A DNA stretch of 64,000 nt from assembly GCA_024336345.1 (NCBI GenBank), contig JANFOG010000008.1, positions 1,426,001 to 1,490,000 of the forward strand, given 5' to 3'. The translations under genes and the position numbers were made by a program. Of this stretch, positions 23,910-36,158 are shown in pieces. Under the pieces are notes generated by a model. The model did not search any database, had not been told where the DNA came from, and was given only the letters and a program-made list of their open reading frames with translations. This stretch comes from Mariannaea sp. PMI_226 (lineage: Eukaryota; Ascomycota; Sordariomycetes; Hypocreales; Nectriaceae). Positions within the stretch are counted from its first letter, which is position 1; every line of letters begins with the position of its first letter.

Positions 23910-25431
23910 ATGGCGTTCCGTCCCATCTTCACTGCCACTCACCCACGTGCGTGCTCTACGGCCTTCGAGAGGGTATGGTGCTCCCACCCCCTTCTATCTA
24001 CTGCTGCAATTTTTTAGTTTGAAAAAAAAAAAAAGCTGTGCTTTTAGCTCTGAATCAAATTCATTAACATTCTTCGTCTTTTCAAAAAAAATTATAGGTC
24101 TTCATGACTCGTCGTGACATCCTAGAGAGCATTCACGAACCATTTGGTGATGCATTTTACTTTGGCCCCGAGTTTCTGAGCGATCGTTTCCGCGATGACC
24201 CAGCTGCTCGTGAGGCTAGCGGCTTCTCCCAGAAGACGTACAAAGACATCCTTGAGCCCATCATGGAGACAGGAAAAGAGGTTCGCCATTGACTCGTCTT
24301 TTTTAAAAACCTCACTCTCCGATGATAGATCCTGCATCCTGTCACCACTTACACCCCACCACCCTTCAAGTGAGGGGCAGCCGTGTGTCACCAAGATCCA
24401 CCTTTTTGGCAAACCCGTCATCATTACGACGGGTCAGCACTTGGAAATTAGGTCTCCTGCTATGTCCCCCCTCTCCAATACACGCATTCACCAGGCACAA
24501 CCATGGAGGATCAAGGCACAAGCAGCCACAATTTCAAGTCTTGACACGTGATGCGCCGAAATGGAGCTTTCTGGAAAGGGACCCGTTACTTACAGCAGTA
24601 TTAGGACGACAAGCGCCTCTTCATCAAGGATATGGCATACTACCTGATGAGGGCGGACGGGAAGCCGACCCAGACGGCCCCGTCCCTCGGCGAAGTCGAG
24701 GCTGGCAACCCAACGGTGCTGCCTCTTGAGGTTCTGAAGCAGTTTCAGTTCACTTTCCTCATCCGCCACCCTCGTCGGGCCATTCCCTCGTACTACCGGT
24801 GCACTGTCCCTCCTTTGGACGAGGTGACCGGTTTCTACCACTTCATGCCCAATGAAGCTGGGTACGAGGAGCTCGTCACCTTGTTCGACTTCCTCCTCGA
24901 GAAAGGCATCGTCGACAAGGACAACCTTGTTGTAGTCGATGCCGATGATCTTCTAGACAACCCAGAGAAGACTATTCGTCTCTACTGCGAGAAGACAGGC
25001 ATTGATTTCAAGCCTGAGATGCTCGAGTGGAATGAGGACGACAAGAGCCATGCTCGCCACGCCTTTGAGAAGTGGAATGGCTTTCACAATGACGCCATCA
25101 AGAGTTCTAACCTCAGACCTCGCACTCACGCCCAGGTAAGTTAATTTTCTCTCCCTCTCTCTCTTTCAACCCACCCCCATATCATCTCCCGACCCCTCCT
25201 CCCCTTCAAAAGTCACTTCACTCTTCCCGCTGTGCGTACGGAAAATAATTACAGTACCGTTGTTGTTTAATCCAACTAATTGAGCTAACAAAGAAGACGG
25301 TTACTACCGAATCGGAGAATAGAGACTGGGCTGCCAAGTGGGGAACTGAGGCCCAGAAGGTGATTCGCCAGACCGTTGACGATAATCTTCCTCGCTACGA
25401 GTACCTCAAGCAGTTTGCGCTTGAGATTTGA
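23910..25431 (+). CDS. P-loop sulfotransferase-like protein (4 exons)
   Basis: Exons 23910-23972, 24098-24280, 24605-25135 and 25297-25431 give 303 residues. The N-terminus PIFTATHPRACSTAFERVF is the P-loop-like phosphosulfate-binding motif of a widespread fungal family annotated as P-loop NTPase or sulfotransferase-like. Other conserved blocks are IHEPFGDAFYFGPE, LFIKDM, FTFLIRHPRRAIPSYYRC, PPLDEVTGFY and VVDADDLLDNPE; RHPR followed by the serine in PSYY resembles the second PAPS-binding motif. The natural substrate is unknown. Intron 2 is long (324 bases) with a weak GTTCGC donor, and intron 3 has a poor AAG acceptor that could also fall 3 bases earlier, adding one Lys. Both choices were made to keep frame and family continuity. 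Cytosolic location is likely, since no signal peptide is seen. Confidence 0.85.
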
Positions 25432-25812
25432 ACATCACAAAGTCCAATTCGACCGTCGATTGTCTTTTCTGTTGGCAAGGGATTCTTAGGAGGAAGTTGG
25501 GATCATGAAATTCGATTTGAATTCTTTTGTTTTTCAAATGCTGTTGATACATAATGTTACATCAACGACTTGGCTCTACGCCCTGACATGATTTTACATA
25601 ATCCAGATTGAGAGAATCGCTATACTCTGTACCATCTCTCCCCCAATCATTCCCACTGTCCCCTGTAATAACTCATTCGGTATCCCATGTTCGTGATGAT
25701 TTTCCAACATTGTATTTGCTGAAAACAGGCGCTTTATTGAACAGTCGACTCCACGGCTTGCCCTGTCGATATCATTTCTCGACCAAGCATGTGCTTGCAT
25801 TTAAGCCTCCAC
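25432..25812. other. Convergent 3' region
   Basis: 381 bases between the stop codons of two genes that face each other. It is AT-rich and holds both terminators. No gene is seen. Confidence 0.6.
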
Positions 25813-26672
25813 CTACGCTTCAGGCTCCTCTTTTGCCCCAGGTGTCTCAGAAACGTAGGAGGGGTTCTCGAATAGATCGTGTGTGACGTTGCTGGACCAT
25901 TCCTCCGCGTATTCCTTGTCCTGATCATTTGCCCAACTCACGGTCACATCCAAAAGCTGTTTCTCTGCGCCCTCACTGGGCTGGGCCACTGCCACCTTGT
26001 TGCCGGCTCCTAGACCACTTAGCACAGCAGCCATGTCAGCAATGGCGTTGGGCTTTTGGCGGTTGAGCGCAATTCCACGTTCCTGTTTGGTTCGGATGGG
26101 ACGATAACCAGCATTTCCCTTCTTCTCCTCCTCAGCGATGCGCTTCTTGTCGGCGGGTGTGTACTCCTCGGGGCGCTTGTAGCGGAACTCATCATCCCAA
26201 GCGACCTCATGCAGGTGCTTTAGCTCTCGCAGCTTCTGGAAAACGGAGCGACCGACGGAGCCTTGGCCGGCGGGGAATGAGATGCAGGCCAGGGGAGACC
26301 AGTAGTCTTTGCGGAGCTTGGCGGGCTTGGTCTTCTTGCCGTTGAAAGGAAGCTGCTTGAGATCGTGGAAGCCCTTTAACGAAAGATTAGATTCCCCATT
26401 CGAGACCTGAACGAAAAAAAAAAAAAAAAAAAAGACCAAAGATTGTACAAAGAGCAGGAATTATGGGTGCAACATACATCAAGCTTCTCTTCGAAGCTGT
26501 AGATAACCTGATCCGATCTTCGGTGTGAGAAGACCCAGATATCTTCGCCATGGTTCGCAGGGACTTTGAAGCCCTTTCTAGAGCCTTGTTGGGGGGCGGT
26601 ATGGGCGTGTCGCACGCATATCCGGAGGAATCTGGGCAATTGGCCCAAGCGGGGTGCTGGTACCGTATTCAT
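25813..26672 (-). CDS. MHR1: Mitochondrial large-subunit ribosomal protein mL67 (Mhr1), 2 exons
   Basis: Exon 1 is 26672-26478 (65 residues) and exon 2 ends at TAG 25813. Family blocks are DIWVFSHRRSDQVIYSFEE, then LKQLPFNGKKTKPAKLRKDYW and LRELKHLHEVAWDDE. mL67 is a fungal mitoribosomal protein that in yeast also acts in mitochondrial DNA recombination and transcription. The N-terminus is basic with few acids, consistent with mitochondrial import. The donor is GTATGT. Two acceptors keep frame: CAG before 26406, after a run of about 19 T, giving 262 residues; or AAG before 26373, with a CTAAT branch site upstream, giving 251. Family continuity (EEKLD joined to GFHDLKQ) favours the second. The gene is divergent from Hsp104. 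Confidence 0.92.
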
Positions 26673-27327
26673 GGTCGCCTGGTGGTGGGTTGAGCAGTAT
26701 GCTGGCAACTTGATGCTATCGACAGAAAAATGCCCCAATTGCTGGATGGCGGAGCATGCGCGCAGTCACGTGGCAGTGAAAGTAAATGGGGTCGGCAAGG
26801 ACCGACGGAAAGAGTGAGACGTAAGGTACAAGAGACCTGTCAGACCAGACAGCCTGATGACTAAGGTAGCGATTAGATAGCTGGCAGCCAATCAACAAAC
26901 TCGCTCCCCGCTCCCCACTTTCTGCTTGGCCGTCTGGTCTGAGGGTGACATCACGAATGATCCCGATGCTTCTAAGAGGTGCTGGGAACTTCCATAGCTA
27001 CCAGGAGCCAACTTGATGCGTCTGGTTGCTTCAGCGCCCGACGATTTAACTCCACCAACTCTTGCTGTTTGCAATCCAAAGTTCCACTTGCATCATTGAT
27101 ATATTACTGCCCTTGAAGCTACTTCGACTTGCATTCTTTTTTTTTTTTTACACACCTCATCTTTAACGCATTCATACCATTGAGAAAGTCAGGAAACCTG
27201 ACAGATCCATCTCAACTTGGGTCGTGACGATATCCACGCACAGCACAGAAAAAAAACAACCCATTCCCCTATACATTATTAATCGCTTCTTTTCCATCTT
27301 TCTTTTCCAGTGCACCACTTTCCCATC
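26673..27327. promoter_or_regulatory. Shared promoter between mL67/Mhr1 and Hsp104
   Basis: 655 bases separate two divergent start codons, so both promoters must lie here. A CCAAT pentamer sits at about 26888-26892. Poly-T is present near 27138-27149, and CTTTTCCAG just before the Hsp104 ATG resembles an intron acceptor, so a leader intron is possible. I could not find a canonical heat-shock element (alternating GAA and TTC with two-base gaps), only near misses such as GGGAACTTCC at about 26984-26993. Confidence 0.6.
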
Positions 27328-30099
27328 ATGAATTCCCGCATGGACTTCACAGACCGGGCCCAGAAGGCAGTGGAGGATGCCATGGGCCTGGCTGAGCAGT
27401 ACGAGCACTCTCAGCTGGTACCTATTCATCTTGCCGTGTCCCTTCTAGATCCTCCACCGGACCAGTCCAAGGACCAACAGAACTCTCCAGCTATTAACAG
27501 CACTCTCTTCCGACAAGTGATCGAGCGAGCACGCGGCGACCCGCAGCTCTTCGACCGCGCTCTCAAGAAAACCCTCGTCCGACTGCCTAGCCAAAACCCT
27601 CCGCCCGAGACGGTGTCTCTGGCGCCTACCTTCCATGCCGTCCTGCGAAAGGCCATGGAATTGCAAAAGGTCCAGAAGGATACCTACATCGGTGTGGACC
27701 ACCTCATCATAGCCTTGGCAGAGGATTCGAGCATTCAAACGGCGCTCAGGGAAGCCAACATTCCCAAACCGAAACTGATTCAGGAAGCTATCCAAGCTAT
27801 CCGTGGAACCAAGCGAGTTGACAGCAAGACCGCAGATACTGAGGAGGAAAATGAGAACTTGGCCAAGTTCACCATTGACATGACCGAAATGGCCAAGGAC
27901 AAGAAGATCGACCCTGTCATTGGGAGAGAAGAAGAGATCCGCCGCGTGGTGCGGATTCTATCCCGACGAACCAAAAACAACCCCGTCCTTATTGGTGAAC
28001 CAGGTGTCGGCAAGACTACCGTTGTTGAAGGCCTAGCACAGCGAATTGTCAACAGAGATGTACCTGACAATTTGAAGAACTGCAAGTTGCTATCGCTTGA
28101 TGTCGGTGCTCTTGTTGCTGGCAGCAAGTACCGTGGAGAATTCGAGGAGAGAATGAAGGGCGTGTTGAAGGAGATCACCGAATCGAAGGATGTCATCGTC
28201 TTATTCGTCGACGAGATCCATCTACTCATGGGCGCTGGATCGTCAGGTGAAGGTGGTATGGACGCCGCCAATCTCTTGAAGCCCATGCTAGCCCGTGGCC
28301 AGTTGCACTGCATTGGTGCAACCACCCTCAACGAGTACCGCAAATACGTCGAGAAGGATGCCGCCTTTGAGCGACGTTTCCAACAGGTCCTTGTCAAGGA
28401 GCCCTCGATTACCGAAACCATCTCTATTCTCCGAGGTTTGAAGGAGCGATACGACCGACACCACCGCGTCACCATCCTCGACAGTGCTCTTGTCGCTGCT
28501 GCCAACCTGGCCGCGCGATATCTCACATCTCGGCGAATGCCCGACTCTGCTATTGACTTAGTTGACGAGGCTGCTGCTGCTGTGAGAGTTGCCCGAGAGT
28601 CCCAGCCCGAAATCATCGATTCGCTTGAGCGTAAGCTGAGACAGCTGATGATTGAGATTGCTGCCCTCGAGAAGGAGCATGATGAAGCCTCTCAGACACG
28701 ACTCCAGCAAGCCAGGAAAGACGCCAAGAATGTTGAGGAAGAATTGCAACCTCTTCGCGAAAAGTATCAGAGCGAGATCAAGCGTGGTGAAGAGATTCAC
28801 CAGGCCAAGGTCAAGCTTGATGATTTGGAGAAGCGCCTCGAAGACGCTATGAACAACGGCGAGCATGCCAAGGCTGCCGACCTGAAGTACGGCGCCATCC
28901 CGGAGCAGGAGGCTGTCATCAAGGAACTGGAAGCTCGCAAAGTCAAGGCTGACGTAGCCCTGAATGCCACCGGCGCCGACAGCGGCGGCGCTATGGTTAC
29001 TGATATTGTCACCGCGGACCACATCAACGAGATTGTCGCTCGCTGGACTGGCATTCCCGTCACCCGTCTGCGAACTTCTGAGAAAGAAAAGCTCATCCAC
29101 ATGGAGAAAGTCCTCAGCAAGATCGTTGTCGGCCAAAAGGAAGCTGTTCAATCTGTTGCCAACGCCATCCGGCTGCAACGATCTGGACTCAGCAATCCTA
29201 ACCAGCCGCCCAGCTTCCTTTTCTGTGGTCCTTCTGGCACTGGCAAGACTCTGCTCACCAAAGCCCTTGCTGAGTTCTTGTTCGATGATGCCAAGGCCAT
29301 GATTCGTTTCGACATGTCTGAGTACCAGGAACGCCACTCCCTCAGTCGAATGATTGGTGCACCTCCCGGTTACGTTGGCCATGATTCTGGTGGTCAGCTG
29401 ACGGAAGCCCTTCGAAGAAAACCTTTCTCTATTCTTCTCTTCGATGAGGTCGAGAAGGCAGCCAAGGAGATCTTGACAGTTCTCCTTCAGCTCATGGACG
29501 ACGGTCGTATCACTGACGGCCAAGGCAGAGTTGTGGATGCCAAGAACTGCATCGTCGTGATGACCTCCAACCTGGGAGCCGAGTACCTCACTCGCCCGGG
29601 CGCCAAGGAGGGCCGAGTTGACCCCCAGACCAAGGACCTCGTCATGGGAGCTCTGCGAAACTACTTCCTGCCCGAGTTCCTCAACCGTATCAACTCAGTT
29701 GTCATCTTCAACCGCCTTACGCGCCGCGAAATTCGCAAGATTGTCGACATCAGACTGCAAGAAATTCAGAAACGTCTCGAGGACAACGGGCGTAAAGTTA
29801 CAATCGACGTCTCGGACGAAGGAAAGGATTACCTCGGAAGGTCAGGGTACTCGCCCGCCTACGGAGCACGTCCACTATCCCGTCTCATCGAAAAAGAGGT
29901 ACTCAACCGCCTGGCCATTCTCATCTTGCGCAATAACATTCGTGACAACGAGATTGCGCGCGTCGAGCTCATCGATGGCAAGATTGTCGTCCTTGCGAAC
30001 CATCCCGACAGCGAGATGGGCGAGGACGAGGATATGATGGATGAGGAGGATGCTGTCGACGAGATGCTCGACGACATGGACCAGGACATTTATGATTAA
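27328..30099 (+). CDS. HSP104: Hsp104/ClpB-family disaggregase (fungal Hsp98)
   Basis: An intronless frame of 923 residues, very near the 927 of Neurospora Hsp98. Order of parts: Clp N-terminal repeats (1-150), first AAA+ module with Walker A GEPGVGKT at 223-230 and Walker B containing D295-E296, a middle coiled-coil domain at about 415-540, second AAA+ module with Walker A GPSGTGKT at 634-641 and Walker B FDE at 705-707, and the small C-terminal D2 domain. Pore-loop residues are visible in [10 protein letters not shown] and in [13 protein letters not shown]. The tail is acidic, ending DDMDQDIYD, like the yeast tail that recruits TPR co-chaperones. It forms a hexamer that pulls proteins out of aggregates with Hsp70. 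The frame is open to a GTG at 27310, but ATG 27328 ([14 protein letters not shown]) is the family start. Confidence 0.98.
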   Translation: MNSRMDFTDRAQKAVEDAMGLAEQYEHSQLVPIHLAVSLLDPPPDQSKDQQNSPAINSTLFRQVIERARGDPQLFDRALKKTLVRLPSQNPPPETVSLAPTFHAVLRKAMELQKVQKDTYIGVDHLIIALAEDSSIQTALREANIPKPKLIQEAIQAIRGTKRVDSKTADTEEENENLAKFTIDMTEMAKDKKIDPVIGREEEIRRVVRILSRRTKNNPVLIGEPGVGKTTVVEGLAQRIVNRDVPDNLKNCKLLSLDVGALVAGSKYRGEFEERMKGVLKEITESKDVIVLFVDEIHLLMGAGSSGEGGMDAANLLKPMLARGQLHCIGATTLNEYRKYVEKDAAFERRFQQVLVKEPSITETISILRGLKERYDRHHRVTILDSALVAAANLAARYLTSRRMPDSAIDLVDEAAAAVRVARESQPEIIDSLERKLRQLMIEIAALEKEHDEASQTRLQQARKDAKNVEEELQPLREKYQSEIKRGEEIHQAKVKLDDLEKRLEDAMNNGEHAKAADLKYGAIPEQEAVIKELEARKVKADVALNATGADSGGAMVTDIVTADHINEIVARWTGIPVTRLRTSEKEKLIHMEKVLSKIVVGQKEAVQSVANAIRLQRSGLSNPNQPPSFLFCGPSGTGKTLLTKALAEFLFDDAKAMIRFDMSEYQERHSLSRMIGAPPGYVGHDSGGQLTEALRRKPFSILLFDEVEKAAKEILTVLLQLMDDGRITDGQGRVVDAKNCIVVMTSNLGAEYLTRPGAKEGRVDPQTKDLVMGALRNYFLPEFLNRINSVVIFNRLTRREIRKIVDIRLQEIQKRLEDNGRKVTIDVSDEGKDYLGRSGYSPAYGARPLSRLIEKEVLNRLAILILRNNIRDNEIARVELIDGKIVVLANHPDSEMGEDEDMMDEEDAVDEMLDDMDQDIYD

Positions 30100-30479
30100 G
30101 ACGACAATGGGTGTCTCATTTTATGCACCAATAAGAGCGGGAAATTGAGCTACATACTTTTATTGAAGGAAACGGAATGTGTTACACATATGAGATTGGC
30201 GACTTTGCATTGATGACGGCGTTACCGGGTTATGTTGATATCAAGCTCTGATTCTTCATTTCGGATATTCATGTATTTTAGTTAGCAGTTACAAAAAGTG
30301 TCAATGATACCAATTTTTGAAGAAGGATAAAGCAGCAACTCCAATCATAATTCGTGATGTTTATTTTAGCTATTAAAATATTTGTTTCGGTCCATCCAGT
30401 CTATATAAACCAAAATATTCAGTTCGATGGCTGTGCTAAGCAATACATCTGTGTATGTATACGAGAGAATTCCCCTCTC
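30100..30479. other. Convergent 3' region
   Basis: 380 AT-rich bases between the Hsp104 stop and the stop of the Zn2Cys6 gene on the other strand. It must hold both terminators. No gene is seen. Confidence 0.6.
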
Positions 30480-32910
30480 CTATGCTGGCCCAAGAAACAG
30501 AGTTCCATCTCCCCAGCCAAACTCATCCAGAAACATGGACCAGTCGAGTTCCTGGAAGAGGTCGGGATTATTCACTGGCTGGTCAGTATCTGCTGAGGCA
30601 GGAGCGTCAACTGGAGTGCCGTCTGTATACAGAAGTCGAGGTTTCAGCAAATGAAGAGTAGTAGAGTAGGATTTTCTTCTGTAGTTGTATCGTGTTGACT
30701 TACGAAATGCTTCTAGGCCCTTGTTGACGCCCTCGGCGCTCTTCTTGGCCTCCTGAAGAGCCTCACGGAAGCGAGTGAGGCAGAAGTACGTGACGGAGCC
30801 GCCGAGGCGTTCCGGCCAGGAGGAGGCAGGCTCACTGAACTTGGGGAGCATGTTCCGCACAGACCAGAAAGTCTCAATTATGAGGACGGCGCGGCCTGGT
30901 AAATCGCCCTCGCGCACACTGCAGCCACTCACCGCGGTGCGAATTTGAAGTACGATAGCGTCAGCGTCAGCGGGGCTGAGGTTAGCTGGAGCGCCCGTGG
31001 AATGCAGGGTGGACAAGATAATGCAGCTAGCGTCAATGACGGCCCGATATATCCAGTGAGGGCCGTGGGAGAGGAATTTGCTATGGGATTCTAAGGCCAG
31101 AGCAGAGGTGACGACGGCATGTGCAGTGTTGAAGGTGCGGAGAGCATTGAGGGCGAAGTTGGGTCGAGAAGCGCCTGCAGGCGATGCAAAATAGTATGAC
31201 TGTACCTCGAGTTGAGCAACGAGCAGGAGGAAACGAGAACAATCTAGAGGCACACAGAAAAACAGTCAGCCACGATACAATCTGTATCTTTCGAGAGGAC
31301 GCTTCCAGGAGGGAGGACTCCTTCGCATACCATTGTCCAATCGCCCGGAGAGTGCCCTAAGGAGTTCAAATTCGTCTTCCCAGATCTTAGTCGTGCTTTC
31401 GGTCACACCTCCATGATCTGCGACTTGGGCCGCCATCGCAGTGTGGAGACGGTTTGAGAATTTTTGAAGATCAAACATTAAAACCAGCTCCGGGGCCAGG
31501 ATATTTTCCATGACTCTCTTGCATTGGGCATCGTTGTGTTGCAATAGCATAGGCGGTACCCCCGCGCAGGCAGATATTCTAAGAGTCACCCGTCAGCAGG
31601 CTCAGGGGGTAAGGTGTTGCTGTTTACATACCTCTGGGAAAGAATACAGCAGAACATCCATGTTGTTGAGGCTTCCTGGTCAGTAAAGTGCATGTTCAGG
31701 CGCCCACCTATGCAATACCTGGGATGAGACCCGCGGCCGGTGTGCATGCCAAGCAGAAGGCAGGCGTTCAGTGCTGCAAGAATCAAGGTTGACGATGGGT
31801 CAGCCACGAATCTGATCGTAGAGAAAGGCCAGGCGCATAACAGAAGTAGAGTATGAATAGTCTCTACGTCATGAACAGGATTTGAGAGAACAGTCCAGAT
31901 ATCCCGTTGCAGCAGCTCGTGGAGGCTAGAGTAAATGGCGTCATTTCTAGCATATCGGCGACAGGCTACATATGTGACGGCCCAGAAGAGGATAGGAGAC
32001 GCTTCATAGCATTCGTTGGGTGTCTTCTTTCGAAGAACCGGAAGATAGGGATGGAAGCATTCAAGATATCTTTTGTCATGATTAGCAGTCGTTTGAGACC
32101 CGGATTCAAAAGGCAGATTGCCATACTTTTCAAAGTACCAGTCGATATCCTCCCCAGATATTAGGATGTCATCTAGTACTCGGGACTTTGTTGGGCCAAT
32201 GGCCTGATTTGTTTGTGAAGGTGGTGGCTGTGGTTGTGGTGGCAATAAACTGGCCGCAATTACTGGGTTGGGACCGGAGTAGTCCAGGCGTTTGGCTTGC
32301 TCGGGAAAGTTGTGGTTGCTAACTTGAGGAGTTGGTGGGCTCCAAGGGGGTTCTCCTTTTGATCTTGGGTTTACAGCTTGCTTTATAGATTTAAGCTCCT
32401 GCTCCAGCAGCTCGAGTTTGCTATCCAAGATTTCTCTCATCAGCAAGAATGGCTTGATTTAAGGGGAACGCTGTGAAGAAGAAGAAAAGCCATGAATTTT
32501 CATGCATGAAGGAGAGAGAGAGTGTGGAAATAGTCCTAGGACACAGAGTCGAGTTGAGTAGCTGTAGTCCGAATAGACAAGGGAATACCTTTTTCTTGTA
32601 ACTCTTTTGTGACTCCTGTCATACACGCAAGATAACTGCAGTTTGGCGCATCGCTGGCAAGGCTGGCCGGGGACTGAATTTGCGCGGCAACGGACCTTTG
32701 GTGGTCAATCATTAGTCATACACACTCAGAGGGCAACAGACATGAAGGGTAAAATATGAAGTCTTAGGTCATAGTAGGGCTCACTTTGGAATCGCGGCAG
32801 CTGATGCAGGCTACATTTCGTCTAATCTTGTCCTGCGACTGCTGCTGGTAGTTGTGACTAATGCCGGAGGCAGACGCCGGGGAGTCTCCTGGAGGCGGTG
32901 TTGGGGCCAT
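30480..32910 (-). CDS. Zn2Cys6 transcription factor with fungal regulatory domain (6 exons)
   Basis: Exons 32910-32785, 32695-32589, 32435-31632, 31578-31331, 31243-30704 and 30622-30480 give 655 residues. All phases match. The zinc cluster is Cys35, 38, 45, 55, 58 and 65 (CX2CX6CX9CX2CX6C) and spans the first intron. It runs into a short coiled coil (ILDSKLELLEQELKSIKQ) made by joining exons 2 and 3. That join uses a GATGAG acceptor because CACAG and AAATCAAG, the nearer alternatives, lead to stops. A Pro/Gln-rich linker follows, then the fungal-specific regulatory domain at about residues 150-430 (FHPYLPVLR, ILAALNACLLLGMH). The C-terminus is acidic and aromatic (LFQELDWSMFLDEF) and could be an activation domain. 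The target genes are unknown, and no metabolic cluster surrounds it. Confidence 0.9.
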
Positions 32911-33481
32911 TCCGACTCTGTCATGACAGCCCCGAGTTTCATCTAGTTGTTAGTCGCCCAAGGCTGTCCCCAGCACACATATTTCACACGAGGAGGGCGA
33001 AGTATGGCTGTGGGTGCGTTTACAATAACATTGACTCGGGGATAAGACAAGTCGTCGCCGGACCCGCCATCCGATGGAGTTGAATCGTGAGGTTATGCGT
33101 TAGGATGGGTGACGTCACGTGGCTAACTAAATCGGTAGGCATAGGCACCCTTAGCCCGGAGGCACCCCTGGTTTCTTTACGAGTGTAAAATAAACATGTA
33201 ATTAAGTTGATGATATAAATAGAGATTGAGATGGAGAAATCGTTGGTTTCTGCGTTGTAGATCACATAGTCATTACTAGCGTTACATCTTGTTGGCTCAT
33301 AGAAATATAGATATATATATATACACATATAGAGTACATCCCGCCCGATCAGCAAACCATGCACGTGCGTGCTACCTCAGACTACCTGGGTACGGAGTGA
33401 GTACACCGTCATTATCCAACCAGGTCATCGGGGCATATCTCTGTCTCAGACACGCACAATCACACATCCACGTTAGTTTAT
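32911..33481. other. Intergenic stretch, promoter of the Zn2Cys6 gene
   Basis: 571 bases with an AT dinucleotide run at about 33307-33323. Both neighbours are on the minus strand. No gene was recognised. Confidence 0.6.
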
Positions 33482-35040
33482 TTATTTCTTTTTCTTAGAC
33501 TCCTGGTCTGGGCCCCCAGATTTCATTGTAGCGCCGATCAGTTTCCAGAGAACCCAGGCAAACCCAAGTATAACAGCGGCCGACGTGCCAAGTCCGATCC
33601 ACTCTGCTCGTTGATCATTCAGTACTGGGACAGTGACCGTGCTCATCAGCCTGTTTCCACTCTCTGCCCTTGGCGTGACATGCCAGAATTCTGTATTTGA
33701 ATCAAATAGCTCGTCATATCCCAAATTCTCACGATCAAACGGATTGGTAAGCTTGTCTGCATCAGATGGGCATGCCCAGAAGACGGCGGGGTATGGTATC
33801 TCAACCTTCGTCTCGCCCGTTGATGAAGGTTCGAGATACCGGAGGTGAAGTGGGATTTCAGCCGTCCACTGCTCATCATCTTCAGATTTAGGGGGCGCGA
33901 GTTCCAGAAGGATCCTAGAACCCCAGGTGTCTGTCGTGTACGCTGGGGCCTCCAGGTCTACCGGCAGGCTTGTGAATCGAAACGCCGTCAGATTTTTTGA
34001 TGCCAAAAATAAATCATCTGTCAATTGGTAACGGTCCGCAAAGATAGTCTTCGGGAGGGTGAAGTAGGCATACGGAGAGCACTGTGTGTTATCAACATTG
34101 TCATCACCATAGTGGGGAGGCTGGCTGGAGCTGAAGCTTAGTTGGAGAGTGGGATGCAGGCCAGTGGGAGTCAGGAATTTGGAGGTAAAGTCGCCACTGC
34201 TTTCTCGATGGCGAGCAGGGAATGTGAATACCGCTGGGGAAGGCTTCTTTTGTTCACGAAGCACGGTCAACAGACCTGCAACTCCCAGCTCATGAGACTT
34301 GATAGTCTTAGGTTCAGTTCTGATGAAAAGGCCCACTTCCGTCCTTCGTGTATCTGAGGCGGGGGCAGTGATGGTCTGGGATCGTAGGGGCCAGAGAGCA
34401 TTTACTTGAAGCGCGTTGGAGGTAGCATCGAATGATAAATCAAGGGCCACAGCAGTGTACAGACTACGCAGGCGGGCCTGGCAGATTGAATCCAACTCGG
34501 GACAAAATTCCTGACTGGTAGTCGCAATGAAGTGCTGCAAGCTCTCTACTGCCTGATGGAAAAAGAATCCAGGCCGAACCAAATCGCCTTGGTTGGTCAA
34601 GGTGAAGGTTGCTGGTATCTCACAAGCAACCTTTCCAAATCTCTGTAACCAGTTACATAGGGTCTTTCTATATCTCAGGTTAGCGATGAGCTGTCTTTGA
34701 TCCTTCGCAGCCCGCAGGGGAAAGGGGGGGCCAGAGCAGCAACTTACTGATCAGTTTTACCTGACGTTAATTGTGAGTAGGAGACGTGAAGGCCCGGTGG
34801 AATGCGTGAGGTGAAAGGTGCCAGAGTTTCGTACTGCAAGGGACTAGCCCATCTGACGTGCAAGTCACGGAAAGTCCTTAGTAGCTCGCCCAGCTCGTCA
34901 GGTAATTCATCAAACGGGATAGTGAAGCGGTCTTGACGTGTCGCTTCAACTTGAGGCCCTAGCAGACCGGCCTCCTGGATGTCCAAGGACTGGGGGTCGA
35001 GGTTGATGTCCTCGTGGAAATAGGTGATGCGTTCACGCAT
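33482..35040 (-). CDS. PBN1: Pbn1/PIG-X, GPI mannosyltransferase I regulatory subunit (2 exons)
   Basis: Exons 35040-34748 and 34694-33482 give 501 residues. The opening MRERITYF and the block LPDELGELLRTFRDLHVRW then PPGLHVSYSQL are typical of fungal Pbn1. The lumenal domain carries the family segment with IPLHLRYLEPS and IPYPAVFWACPSD. A single membrane helix near the end (GTSAAVILGFAWVLWKLIGA) precedes a lysine tail ending ESKKKK, a KKXX-type ER retrieval signal. Pbn1 holds Gpi14 for the first mannose addition to the GPI anchor and in yeast also helps protease B processing. The intron uses GTAAGT and an AAAG acceptor with the phase-2 join; a GTAAAA donor 17 bases earlier is an alternative that would drop several residues. 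Divergent from the caspase-like gene. Confidence 0.9.
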
Positions 35041-36158
35041 GACGGGCAAAAGATGGCTGAATGAGGTAGGTTGAAATCAAACGTTAGATTGTAGCCCGAG
35101 CCCGAGGAGTCGCGTGCCACTTGGCTACTTTCTGTTTCCCGGGGGGAAGAGCCACGGTATGTCAAACAAGCTAAACAGGGCGGTCGGTATCGCAAGTGGT
35201 GGCGGCCTGAGGTCTTGAGGTATCACCGACAGGGGTCAGTAAGCGGGAAGAGCGAGATAGTGGCGGCGCGGGAAAGCAATGCACTGTGACGCGATGCAGC
35301 ATGCATACAATGCAAATGCAAGCCAGCGTCAGTGCCGTGCTGGGCTCAGGGGAAATGAGGTTCGAGCGAGACCGAAAGCTAAAAGCAGTCAAGGGGGGCA
35401 ACGGGCAGTGAGGCTCTTGCGCAGTCCAGCGGGCAGTAGGCTTCTGGTCTCGTGAGCTTCGGTCTCGAATTCGATATGTGTAATATGTGTAGTAGACAGA
35501 GATAACTCCACACACGAAAGTGCCAGCATCAGACCAGCACCGGGCCAGGCCGCCTCCACTGAGGGGATGATGGAAGTCGCGGTCGCGGTCCCAAGGCCCT
35601 TCCTAGGTACTATGTAGAGGGTACAACAAAGCACACGTGAAATGGCTGTGAGCAGCCACTGGTTCCCACTGTGGTTCTCGTACCCAGGTACCCATCCACT
35701 GCCCCCCTCACCCTTCCGTTTTTGACACCGCCGGGAGGCCGAGGCTAAGCCACTTTGGGGACCGAAGCTCAAGTCAACTCCTTCGTCTGCTTCGGTCGCC
35801 CATTCTGTCAACGCCCCCCTCACAAGCCGGTCGCCCAACGACGTTCGTCCGTTTCAACCTGGAAATTTTAAGATGATGCCACAAAATCGTTTTGATTTCC
35901 GTCTTTCATCATTTGAGATGCTGCCTCCATCAACCAACGAGACCATGACACGAACAACGCGACCGGCAACCTGCCTTCTCTAAGACCTACAGAACTGCGA
36001 CGACAGCTTAGCCCCCCATCTCCGATCGAGCCGCTTGCGAGACACCTAATTTTCGATTTTCCTACTACGAGCGGCTTACAGCAGCCTTGGCATAGGTACC
36101 CAGCGGAAGACAGGAAACTCAACTCTTGCCATCCACCAAGTTGGATTCCACAGCCGCC
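35041..36158. promoter_or_regulatory. Shared upstream region of PBN1 and the caspase-like gene
   Basis: 1118 bases between divergent ATGs. Open frames on the minus strand at 35171-35838 show no family resemblance. The plus-strand ATG at 36159 sits in GCCGCCATGA, a strong initiation context. Confidence 0.55.

Noticed and set aside
26820..27327. Heat-shock elements upstream of Hsp104
   Set aside because: GAA and TTC triplets occur, but not with the regular two-base gaps; only near misses such as GGGAACTTCC.
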